A stretch of DNA of 64,000 nt from Symsagittifera roscoffensis (lineage: Eukaryota; Xenacoelomorpha; Acoela; Convolutidae), in contig NC_087062.1 of NCBI RefSeq assembly GCF_963678635.1, positions 8,232,193 through 8,296,192 on the forward strand. Direction: 5' to 3'. A program made the translations under genes and the position numbers. Positions 34,701 to 45,524 of this stretch are shown here, piece by piece. The notes under the pieces were generated by a model. The model was not told where the DNA came from, made no database searches, and worked only from the letters and a program-made list of their open reading frames with translations. Numbering within the stretch: the stretch's first letter is position 1; the number at the start of each line of letters is the position of its first letter.

Positions 34701-35982
34701 CACGTGGTACCACTATTGCAGCCGAAATTGGTCAGGCTGTGGTAGACCTGAAGCTAGAGGTCAAGTTAGAGCTAGTCCTCACACACTATCATTGCCATGG
34801 CATGGGATCGAATACTTGATCTGACGATTTCAAAGTGAACGCCTTACCACTACGCTAAATGCCTCTATGATCTGCCACGTTCATATTTGATTTGATTTTT
34901 TTTCGGTTTGACTTTTGACTAGGAGTAATGAACGTAGCGAGTACACTTATAAAGGTCTTGGTGATTTTTTTTTGTTTTTAAAGAAAAAAGTCTCAAAATT
35001 TGTTCTCACCCAATTTTGAATTTTCGCGGTTAACTTTTGATTTTTTTTTTTCAGTTCACTTCATTTCTTCTGTTAAAAGGAAGGCAAACTCTGCTATCCA
35101 ACAGCAAAAGTGTGAAAATCACGAAAAACATGATCAACTTTGAAATGGGAAAATTATTATCAGATTTCCCAGCGAAATAAAACTTAACTTATTGATCGAG
35201 TTTTCTCAAATTGGGTTAAATTTATCAAAAAAAGTGAGAATTATTTGATCTTCAAATTCAAAGAGCTTTAAGGGCATATAAATTTTTAAATACATTTTTT
35301 TTATTTTGTTTATTGACTTCCCCAACTGTATGTTGGCTATGTTTTTCATTTTTTTTTTTCATTTCTGTGAAAATAGTTGTTCGGGTTTTAATAGATCGGA
35401 GTTCTTATGACAACATTTCTTTCGGCTAAACTCGCGTCTGCTCAAGTATTTTCGGCTCTGTAAACGCTATCTAAGTTTTATTTTGATGCTATTTCAACAT
35501 TGGCTGTAAACCTAATTCGCTTGTTTTCCGCAAAATGAACATATGCAAAACGAGACAAACGTCTGAAAATGTTGGTTGTCTTTTTCGATAATTTTTTCAA
35601 ACATTTTTTGAATTTGGGGCTTTCGTCTGATTTTTTGTCGGCTTGTAAGAAAGAAATTAATTTCCACTGTTTTCTGGTCGTGGTGATTTCTATTTGGGGG
35701 GCTATTAAGGTGAAAAGACTATCTTCGGTTTTTCTATGAAAACCTGCTCTGCAATTTAGTGCTTTTTTGTAACAGGAGATCATAGAACAAGAAAAGAAGA
35801 TCAGAGACGAGTTCACCAGACAGCCTGCACACTTGGAGAGACTGTACGGCATGGTGACAGATCTGTTCATAGACAAGTTCAAATGCAAAGGAGTCAATGT
35901 AAGGAACAGAGTGGACGATCTAACTGCAGTCTTAGACGCTTACGACCTAAATGCTGTTCTCGCTTTCTTCAATAAGTTTTAG
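25783..35982 (+). CDS. BBS7: BBS7, BBSome subunit, complete, eight coding exons
   Basis: BBS7 is a subunit of the BBSome, the coat complex that moves membrane cargo in and out of cilia. Coding exons: 25783-25878, 25960-26149, 29771-30033, 30245-30572, 30922-31463, 33085-33397, 34024-34244, 35776-35982. They sum to 2160 nt, i.e. 719 residues plus stop, close to the 715 of human BBS7, and every junction keeps frame. Conserved family stretches include LACQDRLLRVL and VGRDDGYVEVF (N-terminal beta-propeller), a coiled coil after ELENEIKVMQTTL, NDKFVLSREDASYILALE, EGQYGTLKVYVTPK, KPLSLHQRSHY (GAE/appendage-like part) and RQPAHLERLYGMVTDLFIDKF (C-terminal helices). The start ATG at 25783 aligns with the human start. 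Introns are GT-AG except intron 2, which begins GC (AAAG|GCAAGT). Most introns carry repeats. Nothing suggests loss of function. Confidence 0.97.
26150..26151 (+). other. Non-canonical GC splice donor of BBS7 intron 2
   Basis: Only a phase-1 exon end at 26149 joins exon 3 (29771) in frame to give the conserved RKGKNFLSF. That forces a GC donor in AAAG|GCAAGT. The other positions match the donor consensus perfectly, as is usual for GC-AG introns. The nearby GT alternative breaks the frame. Confidence 0.88.
27663..27753 (+). repeat. 48-bp exact tandem duplication at the head of a family X element
   Basis: TGTTCCGACAATTTGAAAAA starts at 27663 and again at 27711, followed each time by the same G-rich stretch. 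Confidence 0.9.
27663..28282 (+). mobile_element. Family X element, ~620 bp, in BBS7 intron 2
   Basis: Left end TGTTCCGACAATTTGAAAAA, right end GGAACATTCTGCGCTACTTG followed by CGCAGTAACCAGC. The same ends and similar interior occur at 57173-57826. Partial copies are at 16810-17103, 28450-28575, 36870-37050, 42860-42960 (inverted), 44663-44720 and 58520-58617. No coding capacity. Probably a non-autonomous element; the TGTTCCGACC/GGTCGGAACA ends could be short inverted repeats. Confidence 0.6.
29107..29537. mobile_element. Long foldback element in BBS7 intron 2
   Basis: Arms 29107-29278 and 29366-29537 are inverted copies of about 171 bp with only about five differences by eye (near 97% identity). 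The 87-bp loop contains GCCGGATAATTTAAATCAGC, which resembles the end of another foldback at 41710-42285. No clear target duplication. In BBS7 pre-mRNA it would form a long RNA duplex. Confidence 0.9.
31949..32325. mobile_element. hAT-like MITE with many ACTAGT palindromes, BBS7 intron 5
   Basis: Ends TAGGGTTGTGC... and ...GCACAACCCTA are inverted repeats. Flanking octamers GGTGATAG (31941-31948) and AGTGATAT (32326-32333) agree at six of eight positions. Both subterminal regions carry repeated TTACTAGTAAGT, a near-palindrome, as is common for transposase binding sites in hAT elements. 377 bp, non-coding. Confidence 0.75.
33700..33919. mobile_element. Foldback element in BBS7 intron 6
   Basis: 33700-33796 and 33836-33919 are imperfect inverted copies (for example CTTAAGAAAACT against AGTTTTCTTAAG) around a 39-bp loop. 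Part of the right arm resembles 35165-35285 and 43420-43520. Confidence 0.75.
34795..34865 (-). other. tRNA-derived pseudogene or SINE head, BBS7 intron 7
   Basis: The reverse complement starts GGCATTTAGCGTAGTGGTAA (A-box-like), has TATTCGATCCC (B-box-like) and ends ATGCC, which pairs with the 5' GGCAT. T- and anticodon-stem pairing is poor, so it is not a working tRNA. Confidence 0.5.
34919..35291 (+). repeat. Interspersed repeat family Y, copy 1 (BBS7 intron 7)
   Basis: Begins AGGAGTAATGAACGTAG and ends in CAAATTCAAAGAGCTTTAAG. It shares both ends and order with 43125-43520. Non-coding. Confidence 0.65.
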
Positions 35983-36452
35983 AGTTCATTGATAGCTTGA
36001 AATCGATTGACAGTAAGCCAGGTAAAGTGTTGGTAAACAAAAAAAAATCGTTGAGGAAATTGTAAAACTGATTCAGACATTTAGAAACAGCCAAAAGAAA
36101 ATTACAAAAATATTCTTAAATATCAAAATTGATCAACTATGGAGTGTATATTTAAGTGCGTGATTGTGAATAATGAGTTTTGGTTAATTTATGATCAGCT
36201 GTAAATATGTAAATTGTGTATCAACTATTTAGTTTTACTACATTTATAAAACTTTCGACAGTTCTCTTTAAGAGGTGAGTACATTTGATAGAAGAGATGC
36301 GTGAAGGATGCTGGAATAAGGTTCATAACTTATTTAGTTTTTGAGTTGTCAATGAACTAATATAGGCCGTGCTTATTTTTCTCCGTTTCATGAAATCTTA
36401 AATAGTGGTTCACACTCAAGTTCGAGTTTTTAAGTTTTGACTTTTGGTTTTT

Positions 36453-36655
36453 ACGCTTGCGATAAGCAAGCGTTATCAAACTGGAATATAGACTTTTTTC
36501 AGCTAGGTTAGCAGAATCACTTGAATCATTTGGTGTCTTGGTTCATAATGAATTCAAATTTTTGAGCGTCTCAGGTACACTTAGTCCGGAGGTAACGAAT
36601 GCGCCTGGGATGCCAAAGGTCCTGGGTTAGAAACTGACCGGAAATGTTTTTTTTT
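36453..36655 (+). mobile_element. Two-module short element: hairpin plus pol III A/B boxes (copy 1)
   Basis: Starts with a hairpin ACGCTTGC-GATAA-GCAAGCGT (36453-36473). About 128 bp later comes a tRNA-like stretch with A-box-like TTAGTCCGGAGGTAACG (36581-36597) and B-box-like GGGTTAGAAACTG (36624-36636), then a T-run. The copy at 44722-44918 has the same order and spacing. A tRNA-derived SINE family is the best explanation. Confidence 0.6.
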
Positions 36656-37245
36656 TTAAAAAAAAAAACTGGAAATAGTCCGTGTCAAAAAAAATTGTCG
36701 GCTGATGTTTTTCTGCTGATGTTTTGTCCTCTTAGTTGCCATGTTGTAGTTTTTTTATAAGTTTTTTCACGTTGTAGTTGCTTTTAGTGTTCTGATTTCA
36801 CTCTGTTTGTTGTTTGTGCTGTTTATATTTTTTAAAACTAAATTTGACCTATATATATACATAGTTTGGAATATGGTCAGGAACTTTGTATTCGGGTGTG
36901 TTTTAATTTTCTTTGTTTTTCACACAAGATCAAATCTGGTATCAAAGGTTTATCGGAGTGGGTCGAATGCTTTATCATATCAAAGACGTTTCTGTCGTAA
37001 TTCGAACGACATTTGAGAATTTCAAGAAGTTATCTAGAAAAACTGGCTAAAAATTTTTCAGTTGGTCGATTTCGAGCGAATAAAGCTGAACAGGCCAAGC
37101 CAAGCCGCTAAAGATTTTCTTTGCAATTCTGTGCTCAATTTAATTGTGAACTGAATTTTGGCAATTTAAATATTTGTTTCCTCTGTTTTACTAAATTTTT
37201 TTGATTATCTGGTAAAAGCTGGTAACTGGTGACAGCAATGCGATC

Positions 37246-37309
37246 TGGCACAGTTGCGAAAGCAGTGGATTCGTATTCTAGAGGTCCGTTCTAGAGGTGG
37301 TTCCAATCC
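37246..37309 (+). other. tRNA-like segment (A box TGGCACAGTTGCG, B box GGTTCCAATCC)
   Basis: Box spacing of about 53 bp would fit a tRNA with a long variable arm. The acceptor stem does not pair, so this is a relic or SINE head. Confidence 0.4.
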
Positions 37310-38344
37310 TTCAAGTAGCACTTTATTAAAGTTTTTCCTTCCGCTGAAGATTTTTTCTCTGCTGAAATTGGGAAGCATCGACGTATGGGTTGAATTGACG
37401 TGTCATAAAAGAGCGTTTCATTTGTGATTCGCGACCTACCTGATTAAATGTACTAAAGTTTTTCTGGCGTTGAAGAAATGGCTCCAAATGTTCGGTATCT
37501 GCACTAATTTTTCTAATTGTTTTTCAGAATAAATTGTAGTGACAGTGGTAATAAACTGATTGAAATGTTTGTTTTGTTAATTTGAACTTTTTGCTAAGGT
37601 GAATTTGTTCGACTTAGCTGATCGATTTTGTCATTCTTCAAATTAAATTAAAATAATTCTGCATTGTCAAGTTCTCTTGTTGATAAATTGCTTGTTTGAG
37701 CTATCAACAGGAATGAATAAAAGGCTACTTTTTAGTTCCTTGATCTGAGTTTTTCTTCAGATAGATTTCGACTTTTGATTGCATACCTCCTGGAATACTG
37801 ACTCCTTGAACTCAAATTTAAGAAGATATTTTACCTTATTTTTGTAGAGATAGGCGCTCTGAAAACAGACAATTCGGCTAATTTAGGACAATGAACGCGC
37901 GATATATATTATTCTATTCCGCGTGTGCGCGTCGATTTGATTAGGCTCAAAATAGTTCTAATCTGATCTAAGTCAAGCTATTTGAAGCTATTAATACGTT
38001 GCTATACGCTTTTTGCATCACTCTGCACCGTACATGTCGAAATAAAATCCAAAAAATTAAATTTGTTTTCCAGTTTTTTTAATTTTTAACTGATAATTAA
38101 CATAAATAAAATTCCTTGTTTTTTAAGGGCAGTCGGAAAATTTTTGGGCTCAGCCCAGAAAGAGTAATCATGTTGCTTCGACTTTCAAAAAAAGTGACGA
38201 ATTCTCAAAAATATTTCCCTCAGAGAATCGATTCATGGATCATCGTGGTCCCAGAAGGGTCACACTCACCACTAGACTATCCTGACTTAAATGTTGCGGT
38301 GAAACGCTCAGTAAAAGACTAACATTTAGGCGTGGCGAATTATC

Positions 38345-38775
38345 CGGCATCACAAAATCGTTCCAAATTCAATTGAGGCAGGCTAATAGCTGTTGATGTC
38401 CATATACGATTCTTAATATTCAGCTTAAAATTCATAGTTTGTCAATAATTCTTCAAGCAAAAACTATTCGAGACCAGTTTATGGACAGTCGGATCAATCA
38501 GGGCTTTGCCCTGATACGAGCAGTCTTGTTGCGAAAGTGGCGGCTTAATTTGGTTCAGAAATTGTTCCAAATTGAATTGAAGCATGCTCGTTGCTAATTG
38601 CTAAATATATCACTTTACTTTAAATAGCTTGTGTGGGATAATTTTCAAAAGTTATTATTTTTTTAAATGTTTTTTTTTTGAAAATATCGTCGGTTTTTTT
38701 TTAGCTGAAGACCAATATACGTTTAGTGGAAACAATCAGGGCATCGCGCTGATACGAGCAGTCTTGTTAATAATC
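38345..38775 (+). repeat. Direct duplication of ~235 bp with a hairpin (ATCAGGGC/GCCCTGAT)
   Basis: ATCAGGGCTTTGCCCTGAT (38497-38515) recurs as ATCAGGGCATCGCGCTGAT (38735-38753). Both are followed by ACGAGCAGTCTTGTT and preceded by related sequence. The first hairpin is perfect; the second has one mismatch. Confidence 0.6.
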
Positions 38776-39988
38776 AGTTTCAGTTTAAGAAGTTTTAATT
38801 TGATTATTTTTGTTATTATACTTCTGTTATTTTTCAGATGTGATGTAACTGAAATTACTGTGAATTTACTGTGCATTCTCTGATCATGCAGCTTATTGAT
38901 GAGCTTGCAAAGCTGATCTAGTGGAATTTAAGTTCCTCATTCAACATGATTCTCTTTTGGTGTATTTTATGAACACGCCATTTGTTGCATTATTTCGCAT
39001 TCAATTTATATCAATATAACAGTAAGTGAAAACTTGCGCCGATTTTTCTGTCTGTATATAATACAATGCTTAAAAAATGAGTTGTCGTCATGTTATGATT
39101 TTTGACTGTGAAGTATATAATCGATTTAGTTTTTGTAGCTTTTGATCTGAAACAAGCTTGTCTGTGCTCTGCTCTGTACCTCAATTACTCTGAGTTACTT
39201 TTTCATTGGTATTTTATATCTCTTTGATTAAAAATACGTTATTTGAATCATAATCTTTGGTAATTCGGGCTTTCTCAAATCGGAATAGTTAATGATAGTT
39301 ACTGCTACGTCTTGAACGATAACTTGACCTACTAGTAATAAGTGTTTGCCACGTTTGACTTGTACTGATTCAGTGGCGTCATTATTTTTGTGGTTTGCAA
39401 ACTGAATATGAATATTCCTTAGCTGAAGTAAATAACCGTGACTACTATCTCCTTTAAACGGAGGTTGACCTCTGTTTTATTTTCTCAGCGAAATGTCCAA
39501 TCGGATGAAGGATAGCAGCCGAAACAAACTCGAAGTTGAATACATTTGATCTGAATTCTAAATTCGTCCTTGTATCAATCCTTATCTTTCCAAACTGTTA
39601 TTTTTAGCTATGAGAGTTAAACTTGGCCTTATTCACGGATTATTCAATTAGTTTTTGGTTTCAAAATTTCTCGCTGACCAAACCTTTGATTAGAAATTGT
39701 GGCTTATTTGACGTGAAGCTGATTACGGCTAATATTTAGTTCAAAATTCTTTCTTATTCGTTACTTAATTAAACGAAACGCATTTCTTCTGTATAGCGGA
39801 CTTGCTCTAGCAGATACAGAATTCCGCAAAATCATCGAGAGCAAAACTGCCTTCAGCTTTTGCAATTTCTTATCTTCTCCGGGACTTACAAGAGAAATCT
39901 GATTACCAAGGTTCTTGTCTTTTACTTGTCAAGAACTTCGTGTATCCACTTAGGACTATCAGAGTCTTGTACAGACGACAAAGCAATA

Positions 39989-42900
39989 ATGATACCCAAC
40001 AGACAATGGATGCAATCTGTTCCTAGGGAGCGACCACTGTTCGGGGATGCGTTCCGTAGAGCAAATTACTACCCTAATCCGGTGACTACTATCGTGGCGG
40101 TGGTCAACGTATTCTGTGCAACGGGCACTTTCACTAAGAGTGCGCTTGGTCTCGTGGCTACCCCGGCATCATACTTCTTCGTGTATGTTTTCCCATCTCT
40201 CAAAGGTAAAAATAGCTCAATTTTTATAAGACTTCTTATAGTCAATTTGGTCCAAAACAACTTAACAGGGCATACGGAATCATTTCTAGTTGTAGTGATA
40301 TGTATTGATTTGGATGTATGTAAGAATAAAAAAAAACTAAGGGGATGTCGATCGTTTACATTCCGAAAGGAGTTAAATAACATTTCAAAAATCTGTTGCG
40401 AAGGCTTCGAAACCATTCATTTCAAAAGCTCAACTTAATAAGATAAAAAAGTTTTCCTGAATTTTTGCTTCCACAATAAACAATAAAACATTCTTTCATG
40501 AAATGGAATTTTCAGTTATCCAGTTAAGCTTTTCTGACATCGAACCGAGATAAAAGAACAACCTCAATTGAAATTTAAAAAAATAGCTATATTGCCAAAC
40601 CTGAGATTTATTTGATTGTTTTAAAGTAGACTTTCATATCTTTTTGTGACGATACTTCACAAAAGAGCTTTTATATGATCATATTTCATTTTCAATTTGA
40701 ACGAGTCAAGCAAACTTTATTCCATTGAAGTGCTAAATACTTATTGAAGAGGAAACAAACGGCGTTTCAGTGAACATGCGCAACAGACCATTTTTTCCAC
40801 CAATGTCCGAGGAAATTTAACTCGTGATTTAAACTATATGAATTGCATCCGCTCAATTAAGCCACTTGCTTGCTAGCATGATTTATATCCAAGCATATGA
40901 TCTTTGATTGGAGGCAGTCGTGGCATAGTGATGATTGCAAATGTCTTGCTAGACATAAAGATTCAACAGTTTTTTGAAGGCCTGTCTTTTTTCAGGGCTC
41001 ATTTTCTTTTTTTTTAAACATAGAGAGCTTCTGTTCTCCTTTTTCTTTTTCACTTGTGTATGCGATTTGCAGCTTAGTCTTTGTAACAAAAATCATAGGA
41101 ATTCCTAGTGTCCAGGAATTTGTTCTGGAACTGCTATTGTTTCTAAGCACAAAACGTAATTAGGAATTTACCACTTGTACGCATTTGGCTTGATGATTTT
41201 TCTATTATGTAATATGATTGACCTTAACATTTCTAAATTAGTTCGTTAACAGATTTGTCTGTCCGCTATGTGCTGGCAACTTCAGACAGATATTAACACG
41301 AAGTCTGCATCAATTTATGAACAAATTCAAGAGTACGTATCGTAACTGTCAGTGGTGTGAAAGGAATATGGTGTACATGAACAAAATTATTTAACACGCC
41401 TGAAAAATCAATACGCGTTGAGTGAACACTTTCGAAAATCACTCAAATATGGTAAAAAATATTTGTCCTGATACGAGTGAACAAACTTTATAAATGTGAA
41501 AACCGTTTTCATCTGATGCAAGATTTATATTTAGCTCTCGGCGTGAAGAAGTGATGAATGAATTAATATTGGTACAAGTTTGGAATCAATCGGTGCAAAT
41601 AAGAATTAGTTTCATGAAATTTTTGAGTTTTGATTTCTTTTTCGTTTAATGCAATAGCGGTTATAAGTTCGTGGCAGCCACCTCAGCAATGAAATTGTCT
41701 CGTTGGTAATAAGGTGCTGATTCAAAAATCCGGGCAAAACGCATGAAACTTTAAATTTAAAACGCGTTTTTTCTCAAATTGGGATGATTTTAGATGAAAA
41801 CTGAAGGACGCGAAACTTTTTCAGATTTTTAGAAGAATTAATACGGTGCATTTTGCTTTGCGGGCCCAAATTTTACCCCAAAATTGGATCCTTTTTGGCT
41901 GCTTTAAAAAATTACGCCAAAACTACTTTGTCGATCAGTGACAAGTATATCAAAGTGTGCCTCTTACATAGCCCAGCAAATTGTCCGAAGGGTTAAATCT
42001 CCAAAACAAAATAGCGCAAAACGTTTAAAAAGTGTCTTAGAATAAAAGGATATTGTTTTAAGTTTTGACTGACTAAAACAAAAAATTGATCCGTTTTTGG
42101 GGAAGAATTTTGGGCCCGAATTCAAATAAATTTTTGGGCGCAAAAAAATTACATTACATTAATTCTGCTGAGAATGTAAGCAAGTTTTGTCATCATTTTC
42201 CCATAAACGTAACACAAATTGAGAAAAACACGTTTGAAACTTCTATTTTTATGCGTTTTGTCCGTATACTTTAAGTCAGCACTGTACGTCTCGTGACGAC
42301 AACCAATTTTTGGCCGACTAACCATAAAGTTTTCGAAAAACGTCCATAATGGCTCTTTGAAAATTTCTGGTGCATTAGAAAATCAAGCGTAGTCAGAACA
42401 TCTGCCTGTTTCGACGGTAAGTCGTAGATTCGCCCCTTGTGCAAAACAACCATCAAATTTCGAAGCTCTGACTTACGACAATCGGATCGATTGAGCTATC
42501 TCCCTACCCCCAAGCAAAAACGGTAATACGCTGTAAAAAGACATCAGCATACCAAATTAGATGGTTGATGTATTCATATACACAATCAATGGACCGACTG
42601 AAGTTCTTTTATATGAGTATCGAGAAAAAAAATCGAAATTTATAAGAAATTGTTTTTGCAAATTTTTGTACGGGCGAGCATTGCCTCTCATCGAGGGAAG
42701 TGAGTTACCAGGGTTGGTGCTCTAGCCTTGTCGCTGAAAACCAAAAACTGTTCTCAGCAGCGCCTTATTAATGTAAGCAATAGCTTTTTCCATTCAGGAC
42801 CGAAAAAATGTCTGAAAACAAAAAAAAAACTAAAACACTCAAATGCAATGTTCTTCTCCATTTTCAATGGTTGGAACCAAAAGAAAAAGTAAAAACTACC

Positions 42901-44350
42901 CGAATACAAAGTTTCTTGCCATTTTCATTGGTCGGAACACAAATGTTTTGTAACGTTACTGAATCTGAACTTGAAGTTGCCTGAAAATTGTCAAGCTCGT
43001 TGCGCAAACAATGTATATTAAACAATGTTGCAAAACTGTTTCATTCGTTGTTGTGAGATTTTCTCATCTAGCTAGATTTTCCAAAATCACGCTTTTTCGC
43101 ATTCCACGTTGCTTTTTTTTATTTTTAAGAGTAATGAACGTAGTGAAGACTCTTATATATGTCTTGGTGAATTTTTTCTAGGAAAAAGTCTTAAAATGTG
43201 CGTCAAAGTCTAATAACTACAGATGTCCATTCATACATATTGATGCATTCATGATTGCATTTAGGTATTTATGCACTTTTTGAGTTCAATTGAAGTTCAT
43301 CTTCTCAAAGTGACGTAAATATTGCTCTCCAAATACGAACGTGGAAATGGCGCAAAAAAACGTAAACGATTTCTAATTTCGAAAGTGGAATTTGATTTTA
43401 AAGTTTCCTGCGGAATAAAAACTTTACCTTTTGAACCAGTTTTCTCATGTTGGGTTAATGATATCAAAGAAGCGCAAATCATAAATCGTTCTAGACATTC
43501 AAAGAGCTTAAACGGCATCTTATTTTTTCTTTGAAGTTCGAAAGTTTACTGGCGTTCATTACTAGTTTCTAATCCTCGATTGGTAATGTTCGATGTGTTA
43601 TTAATTTTGCACAAGTTCCAGACTTAAATGCTGATGAATTTTACTCGCATACGTTTCATGCAATAAACATTGAATCCCGTTCTGTTTTTCTTAATGTATA
43701 AAAATGCGGAAGATACCTGAAAAGTTTCAAACCAACTTTCCAGCCAATTTTTGCGAAAAATGAATGTTTCAATCATTTAAGTTTTCGTCGCAAATTCTGT
43801 TGGGTAAATTTGAAGTTGAATGTTTCAGATGCTACTAATTCAGCTCTGGACTCTATGTTGGACGTAGCTTTAGACGCAGCACCCTTGAGGTGGATATGCC
43901 CCATTGGTGAGTCGAAATTTATACAACCTTTTTCTTTTAATTGATAAAATGTTTTTTCTCAAAACTCGTTGAGTTGTGTAAAGTAAAGGTAAATTTTTAA
44001 CGAGGGAAAGGACCAACATACAACTAAATAAACTCTTTTACGGAGAACCATTTTTATGCCCCCTGTAACTTAGGTTATTATTTGGGCTGGGTAATTGTGT
44101 CTCAGCCTCAACCAACAATCACAAATCATGGTGGCCCTCAATCCAGCGAGATTGTTAACTAAAAAAAGGCAATTTCAGCCATATTAATTTCTTTTATTTT
44201 TCAGATGATGGCTTTAACCCGTTTGACGGCCTCGATGTTCGTTTTCTTAACACAAGGACAGTCGACGACAATAACGCAGATCATGATCTCAACATCGGAA
44301 TAAACAATGTGCAGAATATTGATGAGTTTGCACATCGTAAACATATTTGA
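39989..44350 (+). CDS. Unrecognised 146-residue protein with one hydrophobic segment, three exons
   Basis: Coding exons 39989-40205, 43829-43906 and 44205-44350 join in frame (phase 1 at both junctions) into 441 nt. Donors are AAAG|GTAAAA and ATTG|GTGAGT; acceptors are TTTCAG|AT in both cases. Residues 1-31 are polar and Arg-rich. Residues ~32-70 contain VTTIVAVVNVFCATGTF and VATPASYFFVYVF, one or two membrane-spanning or hairpin-like hydrophobic stretches. The C-terminal half is acidic (SALDSMLDVALDAAP, FDGLDVRFLNTRTVDDNNAD). The codon pattern and splice sites argue that it is real. The frame is open upstream of the ATG, so a longer N-terminus cannot be excluded. I do not recognise the family. 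Intron 1 (3.6 kb) carries several repeats. Confidence 0.72.
40908..40970 (+). other. tRNA-Ser-like relic
   Basis: AGTCGTGGCATAGTGATGATT resembles a serine tRNA 5' half with an A box, followed by an anticodon-like arm ATGTC-TTGCTA-GACAT. The 3' half is not preserved. Not a functional tRNA. Confidence 0.4.
41710..42285. mobile_element. Diverged foldback element in the intron of the 146-residue gene
   Basis: The left end AGGTGCTGA...GGCAAAACGCAT is the inverse of the right end ATGCGTTTTGTCCG...TCAGCACTGTA. Similarity decays inward. The ends resemble the loop of the BBS7 intron 2 foldback, so they are one family. Confidence 0.65.
43125..43520 (+). repeat. Interspersed repeat family Y, copy 2
   Basis: Starts AAGAGTAATGAACGTAG and ends ATTCAAAGAGCTTAAACGGC, as in the copy at 34919-35291. 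Confidence 0.65.
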
Positions 44351-44721
44351 CGGCAAATATAACATTTAAACTTTGAAAGCAAAACTTTGTGTTGCTTACA
44401 AGCATTGGTGCCTTTGTTTAGATAGTTGTATACCTTTGATTGTTGCTTAATTTTTTCATAACTTATTTTCCCAGAGTAGATTTATTAGTGTACTCGTTTT
44501 CTCCAAAGATATATAGCCGACATAGAAATTTTCGTAAGCGAATTCCTTAAGATTCGATAAGCTTTATATTCAGCTTTATAGGGTGCAGAAGTAAGAAAAA
44601 AAATCTTGAGTTTATAAAATATGGAAGTTGCCCGCGTAAAAAATAGCCTTTTGCTGCATTGTTGTTCCGACTTTTGAAAACGGAGAGGAATTAAGTCTTC
44701 GGGTGTCTTTGTTTTTTTTTC
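44351..44721. other. 3' flank of the 146-residue gene, AT-rich
   Basis: No further exon seen. A family X start (TTGTTCCGAC) lies near 44663. Confidence 0.45.
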
Positions 44722-44918
44722 ACACCTGCGAGAGCAAGTGTCTTGTAATCGGGAACTAGACTTTTTCCAGTTAACAAGTTTTACAAATCTGTAAGTGTTG
44801 CAGTTGCGTTATTAGTTGACCGTAAAATTTTCGAGACTCCTTACCACTGGGCTTAAAGGTAACGCGGTTGCTTTTGTACCCTATGGTCTGGGATTCGAGA
44901 CAGCAGGACTTTTTTTTT
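44722..44918 (+). mobile_element. Two-module short element: hairpin plus pol III A/B boxes (copy 2)
   Basis: Hairpin ACACCTGC-GAGA-GCAAGTGT (44722-44741, one mismatch), A-box-like TGGGCTTAAAGGTAACG (44848-44864), B-box-like GGGATTCGAGACA (44890-44902), then a T-run. Distances (126 and 42 bp) match copy 1 at 36453 (128 and 43 bp). Confidence 0.6.
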
Positions 44919-45524
44919 CAGTATGCTTGAGAAAACGTTTCTCGGGGAAAATGAATTCTCGGACTTACGTTGTCTGCTCATGTGCTGTCGACTTAGCTGG
45001 CACATTGGAGAAGGTTCTCATGCTGTCAGCAGTTTTCATTGTATATGCCAGTGCTTTTGATTTACTACTGTAATTTTTAAAATTAATAGCCGGGAAGTTG
45101 TATATATTTCCTTAGTTTTTTCTTTCGTTTTTTTTTCGTTTAAGAGCTTTCTGCGGCCTAAAAGATTCCGGATTATGTTTTATCTGCTTATTTTCTTAGT
45201 TGCCTGCTTTGTGTCGCTTAAAAACAAAATTGATTGAATTTTCTCTTTGAAAAATTCGGGTAGTTCGTGTGGAAAGATTTCAAGGTTTTAAATCTTAACT
45301 TGTTGAAATGAAAAAAATTTCATGGCAATTAATTTGAACAATTTAAGTTGTAAAACTATAACAATATTTTTGTTTTAGACTCAATGGGACTCTACCCATT
45401 TTTTGTCGGCTTAGTTGCGTCGCTGTGAACGCTAAATCTTATTTCTTGTGGTTTTGACGGTTTTCCTATCACATTAGAGAACCACTGTTTTATATATCAT
45501 ATTGGAGGTATTTCAGTCGTAACT
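44919..45524. other. Intergenic, no gene recognised
   Basis: AT-rich with T-runs and no conserved frame or repeat. Confidence 0.45.

Larger units (their letters stand above)
36656..39988. other. Intergenic: short repeats, no gene recognised
   Basis: Contains a family X fragment (about 36870-37050), a tRNA-like segment (37246-37309, GGTTCCAATCC B box) and a duplicated hairpin segment around 38497 and 38735. No conserved frame. Confidence 0.5.

Noticed and set aside
34541-34819. 92-codon ORF following a TTTTACAG acceptor-like site in BBS7 intron 7
   Set aside because: Adding it would interrupt the conserved junction PEYQ|EIIEQ of BBS7, and its neighbourhood is repetitive.
35478-35897. 139-codon minus-strand ORF
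   Set aside because: It overlaps the last coding exon of BBS7 on the opposite strand; the BBS7 reading is conserved.
44816-45073. 85-codon plus-strand ORF
   Set aside because: It reads through the pol III-box module of a short repeat.
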